Notes under the pieces: generated by a model | The model's input: only the letters and a program-made list of their open reading frames with translations | Databases searched by the model: none | What the model was told of the DNA's origin: nothing | Part shown: positions 17,278 to 24,247 of the stretch, in pieces | How positions within the stretch are numbered: the first letter of the stretch is position 1 | How the letters are laid out: the number at the start of each line of letters is the position of its first letter | Program-made: the position numbers and the translations under genes | Assembly: GCA_035651815.1 (NCBI GenBank) | Contig: DASRFB010000042.1 | Span: 4,087 to 68,086 of the forward strand | DNA: 64,000 nucleotides | Reading direction: 5' to 3' | DNA from: VBDM01 sp035651815 | Lineage (GTDB): Bacteria; Pseudomonadota; Gammaproteobacteria; Burkholderiales; SG8-39

Positions 17278-17660
17278 TTCTCGGCATCGGCACCGATCTG
17301 TGCGAGATCGGCCGCATCGAGCGCGCGCTCGAGCGCTGGGGCGAGCGCTTCGCGCAGCGCGTGCTGGTCGAGTCGGAGCTGCAGCGCTTCCGCCGGCACC
17401 GCAAGCCGGCGGCCTACCTCGCGAAGCGTTTCGCCGCGAAGGAGGCTATGTCCAAGGCGCTCGGCACCGGCATCCATTACCCGGTCAACTGGCACGGCAT
17501 GTGGGTGGAGAACGCGCGCTCGGGAAAGCCTTCGCTGCGCTTCTCCGGGCCGATGGCCGCCCTGCTCGAGAAGCGCGGCATCGCCGTGGTGCATCTGTCG
17601 CTCACCGACGAGACCGGCATGGCGTGCGCGTTCGTCGTCGTCGAAGGACCCGGACCGTGA
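17274..17660 (+). CDS. acpS: Holo-ACP synthase AcpS
   Basis: A 128-residue phosphopantetheinyl transferase that moves 4'-phosphopantetheine from CoA onto Ser37 of AcpP (encoded at 6714). It starts I-L-G-I-G-T-D-L-C-E-I-G-R-I-E, with the Mg-binding Asp in G-T-D, and has the second motif F-A-A-K-E-A-M-S-K-A-L-G-T-G. The length is normal. The stop overlaps the GTG start of nagZ (GTGA). Confidence 0.96.
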
Positions 17661-18667
17661 CGCTCGGACGCGCGATGATCGACATCGCCGGCCTCGAGCC
17701 GACGGCCGAGGAGAAGGAGCGCCTGTCGCACCCGCAGGTCGGGGGGCTGATCCTGTTCGCGCGCAATTTCGAGTCGCCGGCGCAGCTGCGCATGCTCGCG
17801 GCCGAGGTGCGCACGCTGCGCGAGCCGCAGCTCCTGATCGCGGTCGACCACGAAGGCGGCCGCGTGCAGCGCTTCCGCCAGGGATTCACGCGCATCCCGC
17901 CGATGCGCTCGATCGGCGCCTGCGGGCGCGACGACGGCGCGCGGCTCGCCCGCGCCGCGGGCCTCGTCATCGCGGCCGAGCTGCAGGCGCACGGCGTCGA
18001 CTTCAGCTTCGCGCCGGTGCTCGACGTCGATCACGGAGCGAGCAGCGTCATCGGCGACCGCGCGTTCTGCGGCGATGCCGCGATGCTCGCGCATCTCGCC
18101 GGCGCCTTCGTCGAGGGTCTGACCGCGGGCGGCATGGCGGCGGTCGGCAAGCATTACCCGGGGCACGGCTACGCGAGCGCCGATTCGCACGTCGACATGC
18201 CGGTCGACGAGCGCAGCCTCGAGGCGATCGAGGCGAGCGACCTGGTGCCGTATCGCGAGCTGATCGGGCGCGGGCTCGCGGCGGTGATGCCGGCGCACGT
18301 GGTCTACCCGAAGGTCGACGGCCGCCCCGCGGGGTTCTCGCCGGTCTGGCTGCGCGATATCCTGCGCGCTCGCCTGGGATTCCAGGGGATGATCTTCAGC
18401 GACGACCTCTCGATGGAGGCGGCGACCCAGGGCGGCGGCGTGGTCGAGCGCGCGCGCGCGGCGCTCGCCGCGGGCTGCGACATGGTGCTCCTGTGCAACG
18501 CGCCGGACGCCGCGACGAAGCTGATCGACGGACTCGATGCCGATCCGGTCCCCGAGGCGCGCGCGGCGCGCATGCGCGGGCGCCGGCTGATGCGGCCCGC
18601 GGCTGCGCACGCGGGATACGCGGGTGCCGTGTCGGCTCTCTCGCGCGCCATTCCCGAGGCGGCGTGA
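17657..18667 (+). CDS. nagZ: Beta-N-acetylhexosaminidase NagZ
   Basis: A 336-residue GH3 enzyme that removes GlcNAc from anhydro-muropeptides in cytoplasmic peptidoglycan recycling. Key motifs: H-P-Q-V-G-G-L-I-L-F-A-R-N, D-H-E-G-G-R-V-Q-R-F, the mobile loop K-H-Y-P-G-H-G with its acid/base His, and nucleophile Asp in F-S-D-D-L-S-M-E. I chose the GTG overlapping acpS; a later ATG at 17675 would cut the conserved N-terminal strand closely. Confidence 0.95.
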   Translation: MTLGRAMIDIAGLEPTAEEKERLSHPQVGGLILFARNFESPAQLRMLAAEVRTLREPQLLIAVDHEGGRVQRFRQGFTRIPPMRSIGACGRDDGARLARAAGLVIAAELQAHGVDFSFAPVLDVDHGASSVIGDRAFCGDAAMLAHLAGAFVEGLTAGGMAAVGKHYPGHGYASADSHVDMPVDERSLEAIEASDLVPYRELIGRGLAAVMPAHVVYPKVDGRPAGFSPVWLRDILRARLGFQGMIFSDDLSMEAATQGGGVVERARAALAAGCDMVLLCNAPDAATKLIDGLDADPVPEARAARMRGRRLMRPAAAHAGYAGAVSALSRAIPEAA

Positions 18668-18669
18668 GC

Positions 18670-19599
18670 ATGGCGCACGACCACGACCACGATCATCATC
18701 ACCCGCACGGTGCTCATCACGAGCACGGCATCCGCGGCGCCGCCTTCGCGGCCGGCATCGCGCTGAATCTCGCCTTCGTCGTGGTCGAGGCCGTCTACGG
18801 CGTCCTCGCGCACTCGATGGCGCTGCTCGCGGACGCCGGCCACAACCTGGGCGACGTGCTCGCGCTCGGGATCGCGTGGGCGGCGAGCGCGCTCTCGCGG
18901 CGCGAGCCGTCGGCGCGCTTCACCTACGGGCTGCGCAGCTCCTCGATCCTCGCGGCGCTGTTCAACGCGGCGCTGCTCCTGCTCGTCACGGGCGGCATCG
19001 CGTGGGAGGCGATCCAACGGCTCGCCGAGCCGGTCGAGGTGTCCGCGATGACCATGGTCTGGGTGGCGCTCGCCGGGATCGTGGTGAACGGCACGAGCGC
19101 GACGCTGTTCGCGCGCCATCGCCACGACATCAACGTCCGCGGCGCCTTCCTGCATCTCCTCGCCGACGCAGCGGTGTCCGCGGGCACCGTGCTCGCCGGG
19201 CTCGGCATCGTCGCGACCGGCTGGCTCTGGCTCGATCCCGTGACCGGTCTCGTCATCGCGGCCGTGATCGTCGCGAGCACGTGGGCCCTGCTGCGCGATT
19301 CGGTGAGCCTCGCGCTGAACGCGGTGCCCGGGCACATCGATCCGCAGGGCGTGCGCGGCTACCTGTCGCGGCTGCCGGGCGTGACGGAGGTCCACGACCT
19401 GCACATCTGGGGAATGAGCACCACGGAGACGGCGCTGACGGCGCACCTGGTGATGCCCGCGGGGCATCCGGGCGACGGCTACCTGGCGACGGTCTGCGGG
19501 GAGCTTCGCGGGAGCTTCCGCGTGCAGCACGCGACGATCCAGATCGAGACCGGGGACACGGCGCACCCGTGTCCGCTCGCGTCGGACCGCGTCGTCTGA
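18670..19599 (+). CDS. Cation diffusion facilitator, zinc-type exporter (CzcD/ZitB-like)
   Basis: A 309-residue transporter with a His/Asp-rich start (M-A-H-D-H-D-H-D-H-H-H-P-H-G) that may bind metal, then six membrane helices. The metal site is H-S-M-A-L-L-A-D-A-G-H-N-L-G-D (H-x-x-x-D type, helix II) and H-L-L-A-D-A-A-V-S (helix V), characteristic of Zn/Cd/Co exporters. A cytoplasmic C-domain carries V-H-D-L-H-I-W. GTG at 18664, overlapping nagZ, is an alternative start. It expels zinc by proton exchange. Confidence 0.9.
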   Translation: MAHDHDHDHHHPHGAHHEHGIRGAAFAAGIALNLAFVVVEAVYGVLAHSMALLADAGHNLGDVLALGIAWAASALSRREPSARFTYGLRSSSILAALFNAALLLLVTGGIAWEAIQRLAEPVEVSAMTMVWVALAGIVVNGTSATLFARHRHDINVRGAFLHLLADAAVSAGTVLAGLGIVATGWLWLDPVTGLVIAAVIVASTWALLRDSVSLALNAVPGHIDPQGVRGYLSRLPGVTEVHDLHIWGMSTTETALTAHLVMPAGHPGDGYLATVCGELRGSFRVQHATIQIETGDTAHPCPLASDRVV

Positions 19600-19630
19600 C
19601 GCGGCCGGGCCGGACCCAGGCCCGCTCGAT

Positions 19631-19674
19631 CTACGCGCTACGCGCGTTCGATCTACGCGCTACGCGCGTTCGAT
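19631..19674. repeat. Perfect 22-bp tandem duplication at the 3' end of efp
   Basis: Bases 19631-19652 and 19653-19674 are identical 22-mers (beginning CTACGCGCTACGCG and ending GTTCGAT). A partial third copy with one change continues into the efp coding region. The efp stop codon (19660-19662) lies inside the second copy, so the duplication probably arose by slippage or unequal exchange across the end of the gene without changing the protein. Confidence 0.9.
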
Positions 19675-20226
19675 ATACGCGCCGTCGTTCGTGTTGACCT
19701 TGATCTTCTCGCCGGTGCTGACGAAGGGCGGCACCTGGACGATCAGGCCGGTCTCCGTCTTCGCCGGCTTGAACGAGGTCGTGACAGTCGCGTTCTTGAT
19801 GTTCGGGTCGGTCTCGGTCACCGTGAGCACCACCGACGCCGGCAGCTCCACGCCGATCGGGCGGTCGTTGTGGAAGAGCACCGAGACGTCGGTGTTCGGC
19901 AGCAGGTAGCCGCTCTGTCCCTCGAGCATGTCCTCCGAGATCTGGAGCTGCTCGAACGTCTCCTTGTCCATGAACACGAAATGCGTGCCGTCGTGGTACA
20001 GGTACTGCATGTCGCGGTTGTCGATCGAAACGCGCTCGACCTTGTCCTCGGTGCGGATGCGCTGGTTGCTCTTGGTGCCGCTCTCGATGTCCTTCATCTC
20101 GACCTGCATGAAGGCGCCGCCGCGGCCGCCGACGTGCACGTGATAGCATTTCAGCACGCGCCAGATGCGCTTCTCCCACTCGAGCAGGGTTCCGACGCGG
20201 ATTTCGGTTGCGAGGATCTTGGCCAT
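19660..20226 (-). CDS. efp: Elongation factor P, with Arg at the modification site
   Basis: A 188-residue three-domain EF-P that relieves ribosome stalling at polyproline. The start M-A-K-I-L-A-T-E-I-R-V-G fits the family; an ATG nine codons upstream lacks support. Body and C-terminus (P-P-F-V-S-T-G-E-K-I-K-V-N-T) resemble the alphaproteobacterial-type EF-P whose loop is P-G-K-G-G-A-F. Here the loop is V-G-G-R-G-G-A-F, with Arg35 in place of the lysine that EpmA modifies. It is also unlike the S-G-R-N loop of EarP-rhamnosylated EF-P usual in betaproteobacteria. No epmA or earP gene is in the window. Confidence 0.93.
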   Translation of the reverse strand: MAKILATEIRVGTLLEWEKRIWRVLKCYHVHVGGRGGAFMQVEMKDIESGTKSNQRIRTEDKVERVSIDNRDMQYLYHDGTHFVFMDKETFEQLQISEDMLEGQSGYLLPNTDVSVLFHNDRPIGVELPASVVLTVTETDPNIKNATVTTSFKPAKTETGLIVQVPPFVSTGEKIKVNTNDGAYIERA

Positions 20227-20262
20227 GGGAGTTCGCTTCGCGGGCTTGCGCAAAAGCGCGGG

Positions 20263-20268
20263 ATTTTA
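20263..20268 (-). promoter_or_regulatory. Possible -10 box of efp
   Basis: On the minus strand TGTAAAAT contains TAAAAT (plus-strand bases 20263-20268), about 37 bases before the efp ATG, in the 57-base gap shared with the divergent glycosylase gene. No clear -35. Confidence 0.35.
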
Positions 20269-20283
20269 CAACGAATCGGGCCC

Positions 20284-20964
20284 GTGACGGAACGTCTTCC
20301 ACGCGCCTGCCCGGGTTACGACCCGGGCTGCCGCGACTGCCCGAGGCTCGCCGCCCACCTCGACGCGGTCCGGGCGCGGCATCCCGATTACCACGCGCGG
20401 CCGGTCGCGCCGTTCGGGTCCGCGCGGGTGCGGCTGCTCGTCGTCGGGCTCGCGCCCGGGATGCACGGGGCGAACCGCACCGGGCGGCCGTTCACCGGCG
20501 ACCATGCCGGGCTTCTGCTCTACCGCACGCTGCACCGTTTCGGCTTCGCGAGCCGGCCGGAGTCCGCGGGCGCGGGCGACGGCTTGCGGCTGATCGCGTG
20601 CCGGATCACGAACGCGGTGAAGTGCCTGCCGCCCGCGAACAAGCCGCTTCCCGGGGAGGTCGCGCGCTGCAACCGGCATCTCGCCGCGGAGATCGCCGAT
20701 CTGCGTCCGCGCGCGCTGCTCGCGCTCGGCGCGATCGCCCACGGCGCGGTGCTGCGGGCGCTCGCGCTCAGGCCCTCGGCGTTCCCGTTCGCGCATCATG
20801 CAGTGCATGACCTGCCGCGCGGGCCGTTCGTTCCCGACGGGGCGCGGCTTTTCGATAGCTACCACTGCAGCCGCTATAATACGCAGACGAGGCGGCTCAC
20901 CGAGGCGATGTTCGCGGCGGTGCTCCGCGATCTCTCCACCTTCCTCAACGGCGCCGCACGATGA
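20284..20964 (+). CDS. Uracil-DNA glycosylase, family 5 (UDGb) type
   Basis: A 226-residue glycosylase that excises uracil or other deaminated bases from DNA. An N-terminal Cys cluster, C-P-G-Y-D-P-G-C-R-D-C-P (residues 9-20), with later Cys residues (e.g. N-A-V-K-C-L-P) would hold a [4Fe-4S] cluster. The active-site loop G-L-A-P-G-M-H-G-A-N-R-T-G-R-P-F (about 55-70) is the UDGb form; family 4 enzymes have G-E-A-P-G. The last motif, H-C-S-R-Y-N-T, is near the end. The GTG start is chosen for lack of an in-frame ATG; the stop overlaps uvrC by four bases. Confidence 0.85.
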   Translation: MTERLPRACPGYDPGCRDCPRLAAHLDAVRARHPDYHARPVAPFGSARVRLLVVGLAPGMHGANRTGRPFTGDHAGLLLYRTLHRFGFASRPESAGAGDGLRLIACRITNAVKCLPPANKPLPGEVARCNRHLAAEIADLRPRALLALGAIAHGAVLRALALRPSAFPFAHHAVHDLPRGPFVPDGARLFDSYHCSRYNTQTRRLTEAMFAAVLRDLSTFLNGAAR

Positions 20965-22817
20965 CACCCCGAGGCACCAGCGCGAGCGGGGCGGTGCCCG
21001 ACTCGGCGCCCCGCGCGCCGTTCGACTCCGCGGCCTTCGTCGCCAAGCTGCCGTCGCGGCCCGGCGTGTACCGCATGCTCGGCGCCTCGGGCGAGGTGCT
21101 CTACGTCGGCAAGGCCGGAGACCTGAAGAAGCGCGTGTCCTCGTACTTCCAGAAATCCGGGCACGAGCCGCGCATCGCGCACATGATCGGCCAGGTCGCC
21201 GGCGTCGAGATCACCGTCACGCGCTCGGAGGCCGAGGCGCTGATCCTCGAGAACAATCTCATCAAGTCGATGGCGCCGCGGTACAACATCCTGTTCCGCG
21301 ACGACAAGTCCTATCCGTACCTGATGCTGAGCGGCGGCCGCTTCCCGCGGCTCGGGTTCCACCGCGGCGCTATGGACAAGGCTAACCGCTACTACGGACC
21401 GTTCCCGCACGCGGGCGCGGTGCGCGAGAGCATCCAGCTGCTGCAGCGCGTGTTCCGGTTGCGCACCTGCGAGGACTCGGTGTTCCAGAACCGCTCGCGT
21501 CCGTGCCTGCTGCACCAGATCCGGCGCTGCACCGCGCCGTGCGTCGGCCTGGTCGAGGAGCACAGCTACGGCGAGGACGTGGCGAGCGCGAGCCTGTTCC
21601 TCGAGGGCCGCAGCGACGACGTGGTGAAGCGCCTCGAGACCAGGATGCAGGCCGCCGCGGACGCGATGCGATACGAGGAGGCGGCGGCCTATCGCGACCA
21701 GTTGCAGTCGCTCTCGCGCGTCAGCCAGCGCCAGTACGCGGACACCGGCGCGGAGGTCGACACCGACATCGTGGCGGTCGTCGACGAGCACGGCCTGGTT
21801 TGCGTGAACCTCGTGATGGTGCGCGGCGGACGCCAGCTCGGCGACCGCAGCTTCTTCCCGCAGAACGCGAGAGGGGCCGACCGCGCCGAGGTGCTGCGCG
21901 CGTTCGTCGCGCAGCACTACCTCGAGCGCCCGATCCCGCCGGTGCTGGTGCTGGGCGAGGGCGCCGACGCGGAAGACCTCGAGCGGCTGCTCTGCGAGCA
22001 CGCGAAGCGGCACGTGCGCGTCGTGACGCGGCCGATCGGCGAGCGGCGCGCCTGGCTCGACGCCGCGCACGAGAACGCGCGCCAGGCGCTCGCGCAGCGG
22101 CTCTCCGAGCAGGCGACGCAGGAAGTGCGGCTCGCGGCGATGCGCGAGGCGCTCGGGCTGCCCGACACGGTGCAGCGCATCGAGTGCTTCGACGTGAGCC
22201 ACACGATGGGCGAAGCGACCGTGGCCTCGTGCGTGGTCTACGACCGCAAGGACATGCGCCGCGGCGAGTACCGGCGCTACAACATCGAGGGCGTGACGCC
22301 CGGCGACGACTACGCGGCGCTCGCGCAGGCGCTCTCGCGCCGCTACGGCCGCATCGCGGGCGGCGAGGGCGTCGCGCCCGACCTGATCTTCATCGACGGC
22401 GGCAAGGGGCAGGTGAGCGCGGCGAAGCAGGCGCTGGTCGAGACGGGGCTCTCCGACATCTGCCTCGTCGGCATCGCGAAAGGTCCGGAGCGCAAGCCCG
22501 GGCTCGAGGAGCTCTGGGTCGGCGATCGCAGCGTGCAGCTCGCGCCCGATCATCCCGGGCTGCACCTCGTGCAGCAGATCCGCGACGAGGCGCACCGCTT
22601 CGCGATCACGGGACACCGGGCGCGGCGCGGGAAGAAGCGCATGACCTCGACGCTCGAGGGCATCAGCGGCATCGGCGCCAAGCGCCGCCGCCAGCTGCTC
22701 ACGCGCTTCGGCGGCCTGAAGGGGGTGCTGGGCGCGAGCATCGAGGACCTGGCGCAGGTCGAAGGCATCAGCCGCAAGCTCGCCGAGAAGATCTACCAGG
22801 AGCTCCATGCTGCTTAA
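20961..22817 (+). CDS. uvrC: Excinuclease ABC subunit C (UvrC)
   Basis: A 618-residue nucleotide excision repair endonuclease making both incisions in the UvrB-DNA complex. The GIY-YIG domain starts P-S-R-P-G-V-Y-R-M with L-Y-V-G-K-A-G-D-L-K-K-R. The UVR motif is near residue 210 (R-Y-E-E-A-A-A-Y-R-D-Q). The RNase H-like C-half contains E-C-F-D-V-S-H and F-I-D-G-G-K-G-Q, ending in two helix-hairpin-helix motifs. Coupling to the glycosylase forms a small repair operon; pgsA follows with an 11-base overlap, the conserved uvrC-pgsA pair. Confidence 0.97.
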   Translation: MTPRGTSASGAVPDSAPRAPFDSAAFVAKLPSRPGVYRMLGASGEVLYVGKAGDLKKRVSSYFQKSGHEPRIAHMIGQVAGVEITVTRSEAEALILENNLIKSMAPRYNILFRDDKSYPYLMLSGGRFPRLGFHRGAMDKANRYYGPFPHAGAVRESIQLLQRVFRLRTCEDSVFQNRSRPCLLHQIRRCTAPCVGLVEEHSYGEDVASASLFLEGRSDDVVKRLETRMQAAADAMRYEEAAAYRDQLQSLSRVSQRQYADTGAEVDTDIVAVVDEHGLVCVNLVMVRGGRQLGDRSFFPQNARGADRAEVLRAFVAQHYLERPIPPVLVLGEGADAEDLERLLCEHAKRHVRVVTRPIGERRAWLDAAHENARQALAQRLSEQATQEVRLAAMREALGLPDTVQRIECFDVSHTMGEATVASCVVYDRKDMRRGEYRRYNIEGVTPGDDYAALAQALSRRYGRIAGGEGVAPDLIFIDGGKGQVSAAKQALVETGLSDICLVGIAKGPERKPGLEELWVGDRSVQLAPDHPGLHLVQQIRDEAHRFAITGHRARRGKKRMTSTLEGISGIGAKRRRQLLTRFGGLKGVLGASIEDLAQVEGISRKLAEKIYQELHAA

Positions 22818-23415
22818 CATCCTCAACGTCCCGAACATCCTCACGTTCCTGCGGATCCTGATGATCCCGCTCGTGATCGGGGTGTTCTACTTCCCCGAGA
22901 GCTGGCTCACCGGTCCGGAGAAGAACTTCACCGCGACGGCGCTCTTCGCCGCCGCCGCGCTCACCGACTGGCTCGACGGCTATCTCGCGCGCAAGCTCAA
23001 CCAGATGTCGGCCTTCGGCGCCTTCCTCGACCCGGTCGCCGACAAGCTGATGGTCGCGAGCGCGCTGATCGTGCTCGTGTGGCTCGACCGCCTCGATCCC
23101 CTGATCGGCATCATCATCATCGGGCGCGAGATCGCCATCTCAGCGCTGCGCGAGTGGATGGCGCGGATCGGCGAGGCGAAGAGCGTCGCGGTGAACTTTC
23201 TCGGCAAGATCAAGACCATCTCCCAGATGATCGCGATCCCGCTGCTGCTCTTCCACGAGCGGGTCGGCTCCCTGGACGCGCAGCGCATCGGCACGTACCT
23301 CATCTGGCTCGCCGCGCTCTTGACCTTGATCTCCATGGTTTATTACCTGAAGCTCGCCGCCCCGGGCGTGGAGCGCACCCTCTCCGGCTTGACCCCCGGG
23401 AGGCGGCGCCCGTAA
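22807..23415 (+). CDS. pgsA: Phosphatidylglycerophosphate synthase PgsA
   Basis: A 202-residue inner-membrane CDP-alcohol phosphatidyltransferase that makes PGP from CDP-diacylglycerol and glycerol 3-phosphate. The signature D-G-x2-A-R-x8-G-x3-D-x3-D is seen as D-G-Y-L-A-R ... F-G-A-F-L-D-P-V-A-D-K, preceded by L-T-D-W-L. There are several membrane helices. The start overlaps uvrC by 11 bases. The 3' end contains the promoter of the downstream tRNA. Confidence 0.95.
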   Translation: MLLNILNVPNILTFLRILMIPLVIGVFYFPESWLTGPEKNFTATALFAAAALTDWLDGYLARKLNQMSAFGAFLDPVADKLMVASALIVLVWLDRLDPLIGIIIIGREIAISALREWMARIGEAKSVAVNFLGKIKTISQMIAIPLLLFHERVGSLDAQRIGTYLIWLAALLTLISMVYYLKLAAPGVERTLSGLTPGRRRP

Positions 23416-23418
23416 AAT
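23389..23418 (+). promoter_or_regulatory. Promoter of tRNA-Gly
   Basis: TTGACC at 23389-23394, an 18-base spacer and TAAAAT at 23413-23418 form a good sigma-70 promoter at the end of pgsA. Initiation near 23425 would precede the tRNA by about 7 bases. Confidence 0.6.
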
Positions 23419-23431
23419 TCGCTTTCGTTTC

Positions 23432-23507
23432 GCGGGAGTAGCTCAGTTGGTAGAGCGTAACCTTGCCAAGGTTAAGGTCGCGAGTTCGAGACTCGTCTCC
23501 CGCTCCA
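23432..23507 (+). tRNA. tRNA-Gly (anticodon GCC)
   Basis: Seventy-six bases including an encoded CCA. The acceptor arms GCGGGAG and CTCCCGC pair perfectly; the D arm contains AGCTCAGTTGGTAGAGC; the anticodon loop TTGCCAA gives GCC at 23465-23467; the T loop is GTTCGAG. It is a complete cloverleaf followed by a terminator-like hairpin. Confidence 0.97.
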
Positions 23508-23517
23508 GATACACGGT

Positions 23518-23549
23518 AAAACGAAGCGACTAGCTTCGTTTTGCTTTTT
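23518..23549 (+). terminator. Hairpin terminator between tRNA-Gly and tRNA-Cys
   Basis: AAAACGAAGC (23518-23527) and GCTTCGTTTT (23533-23542) form a perfect 10-bp stem with a 5-base loop, followed by GC and a run of T at 23545-23549. It would end tRNA-Gly transcription. Since the A/T ends are symmetrical it could also act on the other strand. Confidence 0.6.
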
Positions 23550-23571
23550 CGGGGTCAACGGGCCTCGCGGC

Positions 23572-23645
23572 GGCGGGATGGCAGAGTGGTCATGCAGCGG
23601 CCTGCAAAGCCGTGGACGCCGGTTCGATTCCGACTCCCGCCTCCA
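23572..23645 (+). tRNA. tRNA-Cys (anticodon GCA)
   Basis: Seventy-four bases including CCA. The acceptor arms GGCGGGA and TCCCGCC pair perfectly; the anticodon loop CTGCAAA gives GCA at 23604-23606; the T loop is GTTCGAT. No promoter box is evident between it and the upstream hairpin, so it may depend on read-through from tRNA-Gly. Confidence 0.96.
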
Positions 23646-23673
23646 ATTTCCAACCTCGCCGGCCGCTGAATTG

Positions 23674-24141
23674 ATGTCGGAATCCTGGTCCACGCGCCTG
23701 GCGCGCTGGGGGTTCAACCTGTTTCCGGCGTACCGGGGCACCGGCGCGCGGATCGCGTACATCCGCGGCGACTGGAGCGAGATCCGGGTGCGGCTGCCGC
23801 TGTCCTGGCGCTCGCGCAACTACGTCGGCACGATCTACGGCGGCTCCATGTACGGGGCGGTCGATCCCGTCTACATGATCATGCTGATGAAGCTCCTCGG
23901 TCCGGGATACACCGTGTGGGACAAGGCGGCATCGATCCGCTTCCGCCGTCCCGGCCGCGACACGCTGTACGCGACCTTCGCCGTCGGCGAAGACGTCGTC
24001 GCCGCGATCCGCGACGAGCTCACGCGCGTGCCGAAGCTCGATCGCGTGTTCACGGTCGACCTGGCTGACGCGGCCGGCACGGTCCACGCGACCGTGGAAA
24101 AAGTGCTCCACATCAGCTTGCGCCAGCCCGGTCCGGGATAG
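23674..24141 (+). CDS. DUF4442 hot-dog fold protein
   Basis: A 155-residue protein. The stretch N-Y-V-G-T-I-Y-G-G-S-M-Y-G-A-V-D-P (about 50-66) is the hot-dog helix segment of DUF4442/YiiD-C proteins, a family related to acyl-CoA thioesterases. No catalytic residue assignment is safe. I place the start at ATG 23674; extending the frame upstream would translate tRNA-Cys and is wrong. It is a lone gene after the tRNAs. The 106 bases that follow it hold no recognisable element. Confidence 0.75.
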   Translation: MSESWSTRLARWGFNLFPAYRGTGARIAYIRGDWSEIRVRLPLSWRSRNYVGTIYGGSMYGAVDPVYMIMLMKLLGPGYTVWDKAASIRFRRPGRDTLYATFAVGEDVVAAIRDELTRVPKLDRVFTVDLADAAGTVHATVEKVLHISLRQPGPG

Positions 24142-24247
24142 TACCCGGATGGTGCAGGGGAACTACCCGCTCCCGGTCGTCGCGGTGTCGCGGTAACGCC
24201 CGAACCGGAACAATGGGGCGCCCTTCGGCGTCAGACCGACACGCCCC

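Noticed and set aside
19624..19681. Possible CRISPR-like repeat array.
   Set aside because: The repeats are directly adjacent with no spacers, only two full copies exist, and no cas gene is present; it is a tandem duplication.
23578..23673. Upstream extension of the DUF4442 protein by 32 residues.
   Set aside because: It translates the body of tRNA-Cys; the ATG at 23674 after the tRNA is the sensible start.
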